Shown: positions 46,458-55,850, numbered from the stretch's first letter. The stretch is DNA of 64,000 nt from Flavobacterium sp. KS-LB2 (GCF_036895565.1 NZ_CP145904.1:1736001-1800000); one strand, 5' to 3'. Notes: generated by a model from the sequence alone, not told the origin. Numbers and translations: made by a program.

Positions 46458-47858
46458 ATGAAAAATAAAACATATAAAATTATATTTCTGCTGGGCATTG
46501 CGCTGACTGTACAATCCTGTTTTGTAGCAAAGGACTACAAAAGACCCGAATTAAAAACAGAAAATTTATACCGCAATCAAGTAGTAGCTGCTGATACAGT
46601 TTCATATGCTGATATAGCTTGGAAGAATGTTTTTACCGATCCTATTTTGCAGCAATACATTCAAAAAGGACTTGAGAACAACTTAGATATTAAGATTGCT
46701 ATTCAAAATATTGTTGCTGCAGAAGCTAGCATGAAACAAGGCAAAGCGGGATACTTTCCAACTGTTTCGGCTTCTGCCGATTGGACTCATCAAGAATTAT
46801 CTAGAAACAGTCAATTTGGAGCTTTGCTGAGAGATCGAAGCACAGATCAATACCAGTTAACGGGAAGTGTTTCTTGGGAAGCAGATATCTGGGGAAAAAT
46901 TAGAAGCAATAAACGTGCAGTAAATGCTACTTTTTTGCAAACAACAGCGGCGAATCAAGCGGTAAAAACACAGTTAATTGCCAACATTGCTACTACTTAT
47001 TATCAATTAATGGCTATTGATGCACAGATTAAATTATCCGAAAAAACTTTGATTAACCGAAATCAAAGTGTTGAAACCATTATTGCCTTAAAGAAAGCAG
47101 GAAATGTAACAGAGGTTGGTGTAAAGCAAACCGAAGCACAGAAATTTGCAACTGAAATTATCATTGCTGATTTAAAAAATAATACCATAATTTTAGAGAA
47201 TACGTTGAGTATTTTATTAGGGCAAAATTCAGATACAAGAGAGCGAGGTACTTTTGAACAACAATCCATTCCTCCTGTGATAACACTAGGAGCTCCTGCA
47301 AACTTGTTACGAAACAGACCTGATGTTATTGCTGCTGAATTCAATTTAATCTCTAATTTTGAGCAAACCAATGTTGCGAAAAGCAATTTTTATCCAACCT
47401 TAAAATTGACGGCAACTGGCGGACTTCAAAGTATTGACTTGAAAGAATGGTTTAGTGCAAATTCTATTTTTGCTAACGTAATTACTGGTTTGACTCAGCC
47501 TATTTTTAACCAACGTCAAATAAAAACTAGGTTTGAAATTGCAAAAGCCAATCAGCAAAAAGCATATCTTCAATTTGAACAATCGTTGTTAAATGCAGGA
47601 AAAGAAGTTTCAGATGCATTAGCTATTTACAACAATGAAACTTACAAGTTACAAGTGCGTGAAAAACAAGTGGCTTCTTTAAATAAAGCTACGGAATATT
47701 CAGATGAATTATTAACCTACGGATTAGCAAATTACCTTGAAGTTTTAACTGTAAAAGATAACGCTTTAAATGCCGAATTAAATTTGATTGACAATAAATT
47801 TCAACAATATAAAGCTATTATTCAATTGTACAAAGCGCTTGGAGGCGGTTGGAAATAG
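46458..47858 (+). CDS. RND outer-membrane factor (OprM/NodT-type lipoprotein)
   Basis: 466 residues with a lipoprotein signal ending LTVQSCFVA. Two related TolC-like halves: long helices at about 95-250 and 300-450, and NRPDVIAAEFNL is characteristic. It would form the outer-membrane channel of the adaptor/permease pair upstream. A strong terminator follows at 47898. Confidence 0.95.
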   Translation: MKNKTYKIIFLLGIALTVQSCFVAKDYKRPELKTENLYRNQVVAADTVSYADIAWKNVFTDPILQQYIQKGLENNLDIKIAIQNIVAAEASMKQGKAGYFPTVSASADWTHQELSRNSQFGALLRDRSTDQYQLTGSVSWEADIWGKIRSNKRAVNATFLQTTAANQAVKTQLIANIATTYYQLMAIDAQIKLSEKTLINRNQSVETIIALKKAGNVTEVGVKQTEAQKFATEIIIADLKNNTIILENTLSILLGQNSDTRERGTFEQQSIPPVITLGAPANLLRNRPDVIAAEFNLISNFEQTNVAKSNFYPTLKLTATGGLQSIDLKEWFSANSIFANVITGLTQPIFNQRQIKTRFEIAKANQQKAYLQFEQSLLNAGKEVSDALAIYNNETYKLQVREKQVASLNKATEYSDELLTYGLANYLEVLTVKDNALNAELNLIDNKFQQYKAIIQLYKALGGGWK

Positions 47859-47897
47859 TGAGATTACATAATTAATGATTATTGATTCCTGTTTGTT

Positions 47898-47938
47898 CAA
47901 AACCACTGCTTTTTGTACCGGCAGTGGTTTTGTCTTTT
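47898..47938 (+). terminator. terminator of the RND operon
   Basis: Perfect 12-bp stem CAAAACCACTGC (47898-47909) / GCAGTGGTTTTG (47921-47932) with an 11-nt loop, followed by TCTTTT, 40 bp after the last gene of the operon. Confidence 0.85.
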
Positions 47939-47972
47939 ATACATTTATCTTTTTGATAATTAATTTCGAAAA

Positions 47973-48452
47973 TTATTTCAGTTGGATTGGAATCCAAATT
48001 TCCTCTTCGGAATCTGGATCGTTATTCTTGTATTTTTCTCCTAATAATTCAAAATGCATTCTATCATCCAGAACATATTCTGAGTTGGGCAACCAAGTTC
48101 CGAAAATATACTCAAATGTTTTTGAAGCAGTCGTCACATCTCCTTTATGAATAAAAACTGCGTACAATCCTCCAGCCAAAATAATTGGTTCCATACCTTC
48201 TGGAATTTCATCGAAATCCGCTACAGCAATGGCGGCCCATTTTTCGAATTCAGTATTGGGATTAAAAGCTTTAAAATAGGACGCATCATATTTTTGCATG
48301 GAATACAATTCGGTTCCAATACTATTTTGAATTTCCATTCGTCTTGGCATAAAATTTTTCCAAAGTTCTGCCGTTTTATTATTGGATAACGAAAGTGTTA
48401 TTCGTTTGCCAATTAATTTTTTCTCCGATAGTGTTTCAATTCTGGGATTCAT
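47973..48452 (-). CDS. GyrI-like / AraC effector-binding domain protein
   Basis: 159 residues from ATG 48452 (MNPRIETLSEKKLIGKRITLSL). The longer frame overlaps the acetyltransferase stop. The layout of one stand-alone GyrI-like small-molecule-binding domain fits: ELWKNFMPRR, KWAAIAVADF, GLYAVFIHKGD, YIFGTWLPNSEY, DDRMHFELLGEKY and EIWIPIQ. No DNA-binding domain is present. Such proteins bind or hydrolyse amphiphilic compounds. It ends convergent to the efflux operon; co-function is possible but unproven. Confidence 0.9.
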   Translation of the reverse strand: MNPRIETLSEKKLIGKRITLSLSNNKTAELWKNFMPRRMEIQNSIGTELYSMQKYDASYFKAFNPNTEFEKWAAIAVADFDEIPEGMEPIILAGGLYAVFIHKGDVTTASKTFEYIFGTWLPNSEYVLDDRMHFELLGEKYKNNDPDSEEEIWIPIQLK

Positions 48453-48483
48453 ATAATGTTGCTTTTTTAGATTGAACAAATGA

Positions 48484-49023
48484 CTAATCAGTTGATAAAA
48501 TAGCATAACCGTAATTATCGGACCAGCCAGATGATAACGGCAATAATTTTCGGGTGTGAGCTTCTCTGGTCATTCCTGTTTTTTCTAAAACATGTATGGA
48601 ACCAACATTCCCAATAGCACAACCCGCTTCAATCCGATGCAGATTCAGTTCATTGAAACCAAAACGGAGTATTTCTTTTAAAGATTCTGTAGCGTAGCCT
48701 TTGTTCCAATGGTCTTTGTGGAATTTAAACCAAACTTCGGCATTTTTATATTTCACTTTGCCCAAATTGATTCCAATTAATCCTATAGTTTGGTTTCCGG
48801 TAATTAATTCAACCGCAAAAGTAAAATGGGTCGTAAGTTCTCTATTGTTTTCAGAAATCCACTTTTCTAAAAGCTGTTTTGTTTCTTCGATAGTTGCCGG
48901 AATTCCTAAAGCATTGAATTCATCTGTTTCTTTCAAAGAATGCAATTCGTGAATATAATCCAAATCCATTACAGTAATTGGTCGTAAAATCAATCGTTCT
49001 GTTTTGAGAATTTCGATGTTCAT
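48484..49023 (-). CDS. GNAT-family N-acetyltransferase (RimJ/RimL-like)
   Basis: 179 residues. Start TERLILRPITVMDLDYIHELH matches the RimJ/RimL subgroup. The acetyl-CoA binding signature is in the segment KDHWNKGYATESLKEIL (about 122-138), followed by NLHRIEAGCAIGNVGSIHVLEKTGM. It may acetylate an N-terminal amine or a small molecule. It precedes the GyrI-like gene (31 bp) on the same strand, so they form a small unit. Confidence 0.92.
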   Translation of the reverse strand: MNIEILKTERLILRPITVMDLDYIHELHSLKETDEFNALGIPATIEETKQLLEKWISENNRELTTHFTFAVELITGNQTIGLIGINLGKVKYKNAEVWFKFHKDHWNKGYATESLKEILRFGFNELNLHRIEAGCAIGNVGSIHVLEKTGMTREAHTRKLLPLSSGWSDNYGYAILSTD

Positions 49024-49072
49024 TTTTTGTTTTTTAAAATTAATACAGTCAGTCCAATTATAAAAGTATCTT

Positions 49073-49951
49073 TTACTTTTCCGTGCTCATCGGATACAAA
49101 ATTCTCAAAGCGTTAAAAATAGCTTGATGTGTTATCGTGGCGTGGTCTTCCTGTGGCAAATAGTCAAAATTTACTGTTATCGTTTTAGATTTTGTGCTTT
49201 TTAATTTTTCTGTTAATAGATTTGCATCTACTTCCATGACATGCGGAATCTCACTTGGTGCAAGTCCTTCTTTTCCAACTCCTATGTAAATATCTATTTT
49301 TTTATTAAAGTTTTCTTGATAAATAACTGAATTTTGACGCAACAAAGAGCCATTATCCCACCACAAACTAGGACTTATGATGATGTATTTATTGAATAAA
49401 TTGGGTTTCTGAAGTAAAATTTCAGTAGCCAAAAGTCCGCCTAATGATTGTCCAATAATGGTTTTTGAATTGTTTGTTTTGTATTTCTTTTCAATATACG
49501 GTTGTAATTCCTTTTCTAAAAATGAAATAAAATTTGCCGATTTCCCAGCACTTGTATATCTTTTTTGGTCCGCTTCGATGGTGGTTTGATATGTAAAATC
49601 TCTTTTGCGATCCACATTTGCAATTCCCACAACAATTGATTTTGGAACTCTATTGATCCATGAAAAACTGTTAAATTGAAAAAGCCCAACAACGTGAATA
49701 AAGTCTTCGTCAGCGGAACCATCCAGTAAATAGATTACAGGATAAGTGATGGTATCATTTTGTTGATATCCTTCCGGTAAATAAATGTTTAATATTCTTT
49801 TTTCGAATAATACTTTTGAATGTATTTCTTCGATGCTTCCCAGAACAAAAGGTTTACTATTCTCTTTTGGATTGTTATTTTGCGAATTAGAAGCTACTGT
49901 AAAAAAGAGCAGTATTAAAATCAATATTGGTTTCATCATTTTGTTTTTCAT
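49073..49951 (-). CDS. secreted esterase of the alpha/beta hydrolase fold (IroE/BesA-like)
   Basis: 292 residues with a signal peptide (about 1-23, ending ASNSQ). The D/E-type esterase family is indicated by VIYLLDGSADEDF, the nucleophile elbow GQSLGGLLATEIL (Ser near 168) and the late DHATITH with the catalytic His. It resembles siderophore or feruloyl esterases of the IroE/Fes group. No siderophore genes are in view, so the substrate is open. Starts at 49951 or one of two ATGs at 49939/49936 are possible. Confidence 0.85.
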   Translation of the reverse strand: MKNKMMKPILILILLFFTVASNSQNNNPKENSKPFVLGSIEEIHSKVLFEKRILNIYLPEGYQQNDTITYPVIYLLDGSADEDFIHVVGLFQFNSFSWINRVPKSIVVGIANVDRKRDFTYQTTIEADQKRYTSAGKSANFISFLEKELQPYIEKKYKTNNSKTIIGQSLGGLLATEILLQKPNLFNKYIIISPSLWWDNGSLLRQNSVIYQENFNKKIDIYIGVGKEGLAPSEIPHVMEVDANLLTEKLKSTKSKTITVNFDYLPQEDHATITHQAIFNALRILYPMSTEK

Positions 49952-50103
49952 CGAATATTTTTAAAAATGAATGTGTGTGACATTCTTCTATATTGTTCAT
50001 TTTTTTATTATTCTAATCAATTTCGTTTGTGGTCGGTAGCGGGACGCTAGCCTTTAGATATTAATGTTTTGAGTTCTGTTGATTTTAGTTTCTGGCTTCA
50101 GTT

Positions 50104-50490
50104 TTAAAAATATTCTGGATGTTTTATAAATTGTTTATAAAAATCATTTGAGTAATAAGCAATAGTTAAAATTAAAATGATAAAATGAACGAGCGATAGC
50201 CAAGTAAATTCATATGAAGTTTTTCTTTTCTCAATTTTTCTTTCAGAAACATAATTTATAAAAGTTATAATTATAATAAATGCAATTGAAACTAGTGTGA
50301 GCTTTTCTACTTGACTATAAATTAAATTCATAAGCCTTTCAATATTTGGAACTCTAACTATTATTGCATAAGAGAAATAAAAATAAAAAATCATAAAACT
50401 TAATGCAGTAAAATTGAGCAAATATTTTATTATTTTCTTTACGTATATTTTAATTATTAAATTTTCTCTCAATTTTAGGTTGCTTGTCAC
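50104..50490 (-). CDS. hypothetical membrane protein (three helices)
   Basis: 128 residues from GTG 50490, with hydrophobic segments at about 25-48, 68-82 and 97-113. No family is recognised. The first in-frame ATG is at residue 33, so the real start is uncertain and the gene may be shorter or degenerate. The GTG lies within the inverted repeat GTCACTA/TAGTGAC (50486-50524). It is followed on the other side by a palindrome-rich spacer and the 305-aa gene; both share the strand. Confidence 0.55.
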   Translation of the reverse strand: MTSNLKLRENLIIKIYVKKIIKYLLNFTALSFMIFYFYFSYAIIVRVPNIERLMNLIYSQVEKLTLVSIAFIIIITFINYVSERKIEKRKTSYEFTWLSLVHFIILILTIAYYSNDFYKQFIKHPEYF

Positions 50491-50625
50491 TACGTTTTGT
50501 TACTGCATCTAGTTAGTGACTAAATTAAGCCCTATTTTCCGATTTGCCAAATCATCCCAAATACAAAACCATTTTCCCATTAAGCCAATTACCCAAATCC
50601 GTTGTAGTAGCTGTTATGTGACGCA

Positions 50626-51543
50626 TTAATTTCCAAACTCTTGATCAATTTCAGTTAAGATTGTTCGAAGTTCTTCTAATTGTTTATCGAAACTATCCAT
50701 ATAAATTTCGGCTTCGATATTTTTATAAATTTCATTATTTGAAATCCATTTCTCTACTTTTTTGATTATATAATCTTGAAGCCTAAAAATGCATTCAACA
50801 CTTTCAGGAATTCTATTATTATATCTAGTATTTAATTCTTGTTTTACTTTTGCAATCGTTTTTTCCATTTCATTCAGACCAAAATCAGCCATATGATGAT
50901 TATCATATATGCCTCGGTAAACAAATTGTATATTGCTGTCTAGATCATTAAGTAAATTTGCAAGTGTCATTCCTTTAAATTTTTTTTTATGAATTTCAAT
51001 CTTTTCACAAATGGAGTTCTCGATTTGCATTAAGATAGTTTTTGTAAAATCATTCTGTTTAACGATAAAATTTTTTAAGTCAACTTCTACAATTCTAAAT
51101 TCTGGAGTATAACCTGCGTATGAAAATTTGTATTTTGTATTTGAACCTTTTGCTATGAAATAAAATTCTTTTCCTTTCTTTCTATCAGCTGGATGTCCAG
51201 CAATATCATCTCTGACTTCTCTGATTTCTTCTGTGAAATGGTTTAGCTTAAAAAGTTCATATACGTTTTTTATCTTTATATCGACAATTGTCTTATATAA
51301 GTGAAATAAACCGTCCTGTTGACAATACATTGCTTGCAATACTCCATAAATGTATAAAGTTGACCTATGTTTTACAGTTTCTACTTTATCAAATTCTTCA
51401 ATTGCATTTTGACAATCTTCAATCAAATCGAGCGATGTAAATGCTCTTTCATGATTTCCAGTTTTATTCAAAAGAAAATTGTTTAAAAACAATTTCTCAT
51501 GAATTTTTCTATTTAAATCGTTGCACTTTTGTTGTATTGTCAT
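50626..51543 (-). CDS. hypothetical protein with HEPN-like motif
   Basis: 305 residues from ATG 51543 (MTIQQKCNDLNRKIHE), mostly alpha-helical, no signal peptide. Near residue 117 the sequence VRDDIAGHPADRK contains R-x5-H, the form of the catalytic motif of HEPN ribonucleases, preceded by a helix as in AbiU2/Swt1-like proteins. No named family is recognised. It lies in an accessory stretch beside an uncharacterised membrane protein and palindromes, a context often seen for toxin or defence genes; this is inference. Confidence 0.6.
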   Translation of the reverse strand: MTIQQKCNDLNRKIHEKLFLNNFLLNKTGNHERAFTSLDLIEDCQNAIEEFDKVETVKHRSTLYIYGVLQAMYCQQDGLFHLYKTIVDIKIKNVYELFKLNHFTEEIREVRDDIAGHPADRKKGKEFYFIAKGSNTKYKFSYAGYTPEFRIVEVDLKNFIVKQNDFTKTILMQIENSICEKIEIHKKKFKGMTLANLLNDLDSNIQFVYRGIYDNHHMADFGLNEMEKTIAKVKQELNTRYNNRIPESVECIFRLQDYIIKKVEKWISNNEIYKNIEAEIYMDSFDKQLEELRTILTEIDQEFGN

Positions 51544-51562
51544 TTTTGGTTTTTTCGGATAT

Positions 51563-51630
51563 GTCACATAACTTATTTATATGTGTGACAAAGTCACACA
51601 AAGCCAACCAATTTTGGAGGCTTTGTGTGA
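51563..51630. repeat. nested palindromes upstream of the HEPN-like gene
   Basis: GTCACATAAC (51563-51572) is the inverse of GTTATGTGAC (50613-50622) on the other side of the gene. TGTGTGAC AAA GTCACACA forms a short hairpin at 51583-51601. TCACACAAAGCC (51594-51605) pairs perfectly with GGCTTTGTGTGA (51619-51630), with CCAA/TTGG inside the loop. Confidence 0.75.
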
Positions 51631-51756
51631 TAAACATCTATCATCATATTTCACGAAAATATAAAAAAATAACTACAAATAATCAAATACCCTTCTTATT
51701 TTCAGAAACCTTTTATTAACTATACTTTGTACTAAACCCCAATCATTCTCGTAAAT

Positions 51757-51858
51757 GCGTGAGGGATGGAAGCGGCATCCTTTCCTTTTTTCTTTAAAAA
51801 GGAAAGATACAGCGTACAGCCCGACCCAGACGGAGTTTACGGAGAATGGGGCACGCCC
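51757..51858 (+). ncRNA. structured intergenic element, copy B
   Basis: GCGTG (51757-51761) pairs with CACGC (51852-51856), closing a structured segment: AGGGATGGAAGCGGCATCC, a hairpin CTTTCCTTTTT/AAAAAGGAAAG, then GATACAGCGTACAGCCCGA. It matches the layout of copy A (30533-30611) with changed but compatible pairs. It lies in the 470-bp gap between the HEPN-like gene and porX. A -7-like TATACTTTG lies at 51721-51729. The 51859-52013 rest of the gap shows no feature. Confidence 0.55.
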
Positions 51859-52013
51859 AAAAACAAACCTAAAACAAAACGAAAGCGAATTGCAGTTTTA
51901 TAAAATTCAGCGTAAGTATGTTAAAAAATTATCATAATATTAGCAGGTAGCCGTTGCAAAAAAATGTAATTTGGCACTTTAAATAGTACTTTAGAACACT
52001 TGTTTATACAATT

Positions 52014-53594
52014 ATGGATAAAATAAAAATACTTTGGGTAGATGATGAAATCGACCTTTTGAAACCACATATCTTATTTCTGGAAAAGAAAAATTACGAG
52101 GTAACAACCTGTAACAACGGGCTTGACGCGATTGCAATTTTTGAGGAAAACAATTTTGATATTGTTTTCTTGGATGAAAATATGCCCGGAATGAGCGGCT
52201 TGGAAACCTTATCAGAAATGAAGGAGAAAAAATCTTCGGTTCCCATGATTATGATTACGAAAAGCGAGGAAGAATACATTATGGAGGAAGCCATAGGTTC
52301 TAAAATTGCGGATTATTTGATTAAACCTGTGAATCCGAACCAGATCTTGTTGAGCTTGAAGAAAAATCTGGATCATTCCCGATTGATTTCGCAAAAAACA
52401 ACGCTGGATTATCAGAAAGAATTTAGAAAAATTACCATGGAAATGGCGATGGTGAATTCCTATGAAGACTGGATTGAGTTGTATAAGAAATTGATTTTTT
52501 GGGAATTGGAATTGGAAAATATCGACGATCAGAGTATGATTGAAATTTTGGAATCCCAGAAAACAGAAGCCAATTCACAATTTGGAAAATTCATTGAGCG
52601 CAATTACGAGGATTGGTTTGCTTCGCCTGTTCGCCAAGGCTCGAGTGCACAAACAGCGGATAAACCGGTTCAATCGCACACGTTATTCAAAGAATTAGTG
52701 CTTCCAGAACTTAAGAAAAAAGACAAGCCTATTTTGTTTGTAGTGATTGACAACCTGCGTTACGACCAATGGAAAGCCTTTGAAAGCGTAGTGGGAAATT
52801 ACTATAAACTGGAAAAAGAAGTGCCCTACTACTCTATTCTTCCTACGGCTACGCAATATGCGAGAAACGCTATTTTCTCAGGGTTGACTCCGTTGGAAAT
52901 GGAAAAACAATTTCCTCAATATTGGAAAAACGACCCCGAAGAAGGCGGTAAAAACCTTTTTGAAGCTGAATTTTTGACAGCACAATTAAAACGATTGGGC
53001 TTGAATATTAAAGAAGATTATTTTAAAATAACCAGTCTTGCTGGAGGAAAAAAATTAGCCGAAAGCTTTAAAGCATTAAAAGATAATGATTTGGTTACGA
53101 TAGTTTACAACTTTGTGGATATGCTCTCGCATGCTAAAACAGAGATGGATGTGGTAAAAGAACTGGCCTCTGATGATAAAGCATATCGCTCGCTTACATT
53201 GAGTTGGTTTAAGAATTCGCCGCTTTTAGAAATTATTCAACAAGCTCAAAAAATGGGTTTCAAATTGATTTTAACTACTGATCACGGAACGATAAATGTA
53301 AAAAACCCTTCGAAAGTAGTGGGTGATAAAAACACCAGTTTGAATTTGCGTTACAAAACAGGACGTAGCTTAACGTATGAATACAAAGATGTTTATGCGG
53401 TGAAAGAACCAAAAAATATTGGTTTGCCTGCTATAAATATGAGCAGTTCTTATATTTTTGCAAAAAATGATTTGTTCTTGGCGTATGTCAACAACTACAA
53501 TCATTATGTGAGTTATTACAAAAATACGTATCAGCACGGTGGAATTTCATTAGAAGAAATGATTATTCCGTTTTTAGTTTTTAACCCGAAATAA
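52014..53594 (+). CDS. porX: PorX, response regulator with PglZ phosphatase domain
   Basis: 526 residues. The receiver domain (1-120) has WVDDEIDLL and the phospho-acceptor D54 in FLDENMPG; a linker follows; the C-terminal PglZ/alkaline phosphatase domain (about 220-526) carries the metal-site motif VIDNLRYDQW, the nucleophile Thr in LPTATQYARNAIFSG, and TTDHGT. In Bacteroidota PorX controls type IX secretion, gliding and signalling with PorY. It starts a plus-strand cluster with tsaE, GNAT and ald and marks the organism as a likely T9SS carrier. Confidence 0.94.
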   Translation: MDKIKILWVDDEIDLLKPHILFLEKKNYEVTTCNNGLDAIAIFEENNFDIVFLDENMPGMSGLETLSEMKEKKSSVPMIMITKSEEEYIMEEAIGSKIADYLIKPVNPNQILLSLKKNLDHSRLISQKTTLDYQKEFRKITMEMAMVNSYEDWIELYKKLIFWELELENIDDQSMIEILESQKTEANSQFGKFIERNYEDWFASPVRQGSSAQTADKPVQSHTLFKELVLPELKKKDKPILFVVIDNLRYDQWKAFESVVGNYYKLEKEVPYYSILPTATQYARNAIFSGLTPLEMEKQFPQYWKNDPEEGGKNLFEAEFLTAQLKRLGLNIKEDYFKITSLAGGKKLAESFKALKDNDLVTIVYNFVDMLSHAKTEMDVVKELASDDKAYRSLTLSWFKNSPLLEIIQQAQKMGFKLILTTDHGTINVKNPSKVVGDKNTSLNLRYKTGRSLTYEYKDVYAVKEPKNIGLPAINMSSSYIFAKNDLFLAYVNNYNHYVSYYKNTYQHGGISLEEMIIPFLVFNPK

Positions 53595-53666
53595 AAAAGT
53601 AGCAAGTCTCAGTTTTCAGTGTACGGCAAAAACCTTAAACTTTAAACTTTAAACAATTTTATAAGA

Positions 53667-54074
53667 ATGAATATCATTTTTTCTATTGACCAACTCGAAG
53701 AAGTGGCGCAAAAAATTATTGCCAATAACCCTAAAAAAGTGATTCTTTTTCACGGAGAAATGGGTGTTGGAAAAACCACTTTAATCAAGGAATTGTGTAA
53801 AACGCTTGGCGTATCTGGCGCAACGAGTAGCCCAACTTTTTCTTTAGTTAACGAATATGAAGCCAATGACAATCAGCTGGTTTATCATTTTGATTTTTAT
53901 AGATTAAACAAGGAAGAAGAGGCTTTAGATATGGGTGTTGATGATTATTTGTATTCTGGAAATTGGTGTTTTATAGAATGGGCAGAGAAGATTCCAAATT
54001 TGATTCCGGAAACCCATTCCGTTATAACTATTTCACTGCTTCCTGATGGAAAAAGAGCTTTAACCTTAAGTTAA
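53667..54074 (+). CDS. tsaE: TsaE, tRNA threonylcarbamoyl-adenosine synthesis ATPase
   Basis: P-loop protein needed for the t6A modification of tRNAs that read ANN codons, working with TsaB and TsaD. 135 residues. Walker A is HGEMGVGKTTLIKEL (about 30-44), followed by SPTFSLVNEY and HFDFYRL, with WAEKIP near the end. It follows porX after a 72-bp spacer of aaactttaaac words, and precedes a GNAT gene by 8 bp. Confidence 0.96.
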   Translation: MNIIFSIDQLEEVAQKIIANNPKKVILFHGEMGVGKTTLIKELCKTLGVSGATSSPTFSLVNEYEANDNQLVYHFDFYRLNKEEEALDMGVDDYLYSGNWCFIEWAEKIPNLIPETHSVITISLLPDGKRALTLS

Positions 54075-54082
54075 AAGTAATT

Positions 54083-54556
54083 ATGAGCTTAGACAATACC
54101 GTAGAAATTATTCCTTTTTCAGCTGCTTTAAAAGAACCTATAAAAACCTTGAACTTGGAATGGTTGCAAAAATATTTCAAAGTGGAACCCAAAGACGAAA
54201 TCGTACTTTCGGATCCGCAAGGTCAAATTATAGACAAAGGCGGAATGATTTTTTATGCAAAATACAATGATGCTATAATAGGAACGGTTTCCCTAATAAA
54301 AATTGATAGCACAACATTTGAATTGAGCAAAATGGCAGTAACTGATGGCGTTCAAGGTTTAGGAGTTGGAAAAAAACTAATGCTACATTGTCTTGCTGTT
54401 GCCGAAGAAAAAGGAATTGAAAAGCTGATTTTATATTCGAACAGGAAATTACTGCCGGCGATTCATTTGTATGAAAAATTTGGTTTTGTAGAAGTACCTT
54501 TGGAAGATGGCGTTTATGAAAGAGCCGATATAAAAATGGAAAGAATCATGCACTAA
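54083..54556 (+). CDS. GNAT-family N-acetyltransferase
   Basis: 157 residues. A GNAT fold is indicated by YNDAIIGTVSLIKID, the acetyl-CoA loop VQGLGVGKKLM (about 92-102) and LLPAIHLYEKFGF. It starts 8 bp after tsaE and so is probably co-transcribed. The substrate cannot be inferred. Confidence 0.92.
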   Translation: MSLDNTVEIIPFSAALKEPIKTLNLEWLQKYFKVEPKDEIVLSDPQGQIIDKGGMIFYAKYNDAIIGTVSLIKIDSTTFELSKMAVTDGVQGLGVGKKLMLHCLAVAEEKGIEKLILYSNRKLLPAIHLYEKFGFVEVPLEDGVYERADIKMERIMH

Positions 54557-54650
54557 TTGTAAATGCAGGTTCACTTGTATTTATCCCCGCAAATCGTGCA
54601 CTTTTTTTAAAAGTTTTTACGTAAATTGTACCCTTAATTTAACAACATCA

Positions 54651-55850
54651 ATGTCAATTACTATAACGCCATTCACAAAACAACAGCTATTACCTCAAGA
54701 AGAAAAGCTAGAGGTTGCCAGAAAAAAAAGCGAACTTTTTATAGGTATTCCAAAGGAAACCAGTTATCAGGAACGCCGTATCTGTCTTACTCCAGACGCT
54801 GTAAACTCGCTGACCTACCATGGACATCGGGTAATGATTGAGGCTGGCGCGGGATTAAATTCCAGTTATACCGACAAAGAATATTGTGATGCCGGTGCAG
54901 AAGTTACCAGTGACACCAAGAAAGTTTTTAGTTGTCCGATGATACTAAAAGTAGAGCCAGCAACGCTTGCCGAAATTGAAATGATGAATCCTCAAACGAT
55001 TCTGCTCTCAGCTATTCAACTCAAAACCCGAAAGAAAGTTTATTTTGAGGCTTTAACCAAAAAGAAAATTACTGCTCTCGCTTTTGAATACATCAAGGAC
55101 GAAGACGGAACCTATCCTGCGGTAAAATCCCTAAGCGAAATTGCAGGAACGGCATCAATTTTAATCGCTGCAGAGTTGATGATTACCAATGAATTTGGAA
55201 AAGGATTGTTATTCGGAAACATTACCGGAGTTCCTCCAACTGATGTGGTTATTTTAGGCGCAGGAACTGTAGGTGAATTTGCCGCTAAAACCGCAATAGG
55301 TTTAGGCGCCAGTGTCAAAGTTTTTGATAATTCAATTACCAAATTGCGTCGTTTGCAAAATAATTTAAACCAACGCATTTTCACTTCCACGATACAACCA
55401 AAAGCGTTACTAAAAGCGTTAAGACGTTGTGATGTAGCCATTGGCGCCATGCGAGGAAAAGAACGTTGTCCAGTTATAGTTACAGAAACCATGGTAGAAC
55501 ACATGAAAAACGGCGCTGTAATTGTGGATGTAAGTATTGATACCGGTGGTTGTTTTGAGACTTCAGAAGTGACTTCACATGAGAAACCAACGTTTATTAA
55601 AAACAATGTTTTGCATTATTGCGTACCCAATATACCTTCCCGATATTCTAAAACTGCATCACTTTCCATAAGCAACATAATTTCCCCTTACCTGATGAAA
55701 ATAGCGGAAGATGGTGGCATCGAAAGTGCTATTCGTTGTGACAAAGGATTGAAAAATGGCGTTTATATGTACCACGGAATCCTTACTAATACTTCTATAG
55801 GCGAATGGTTTGATTTGCCTTACAACGACATTAATTTAATTGTTTTTTAA
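54651..55850 (+). CDS. ald: alanine dehydrogenase
   Basis: Catalyses the reversible NAD-linked deamination of alanine to pyruvate. 399 residues, with the family start IGIPKETSYQERRICLTPDAV, KVEPAT with the substrate Lys, and the nucleotide-binding GAGTVGEFAAKTA near 206. VDVSIDTGGCFE carries the catalytic region and HYCVPNIPS the substrate loop. Two features are typical of Bacteroidota versions: about 20 additional N-terminal residues before the conserved start, and a C-terminal tail. It is followed by a small DUF4258 gene. Confidence 0.93.
   Translation: MSITITPFTKQQLLPQEEKLEVARKKSELFIGIPKETSYQERRICLTPDAVNSLTYHGHRVMIEAGAGLNSSYTDKEYCDAGAEVTSDTKKVFSCPMILKVEPATLAEIEMMNPQTILLSAIQLKTRKKVYFEALTKKKITALAFEYIKDEDGTYPAVKSLSEIAGTASILIAAELMITNEFGKGLLFGNITGVPPTDVVILGAGTVGEFAAKTAIGLGASVKVFDNSITKLRRLQNNLNQRIFTSTIQPKALLKALRRCDVAIGAMRGKERCPVIVTETMVEHMKNGAVIVDVSIDTGGCFETSEVTSHEKPTFIKNNVLHYCVPNIPSRYSKTASLSISNIISPYLMKIAEDGGIESAIRCDKGLKNGVYMYHGILTNTSIGEWFDLPYNDINLIVF

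Noticed and set aside
47875..48150. 91-residue plus-strand frame after the RND operon
   Set aside because: It covers the terminator and the opposite-strand GyrI-like gene, so it is a shadow.
50030..50060. Short hairpin TAGCG-GGA-CGCTA
   Set aside because: Five base pairs in an AT-rich spacer; no second copy was seen and no mobile gene is near.
51755..51937. 60-residue plus-strand frame in the gap before porX
   Set aside because: It lies within the structured element at 51757-51858, which explains the sequence better; it has no start signal.
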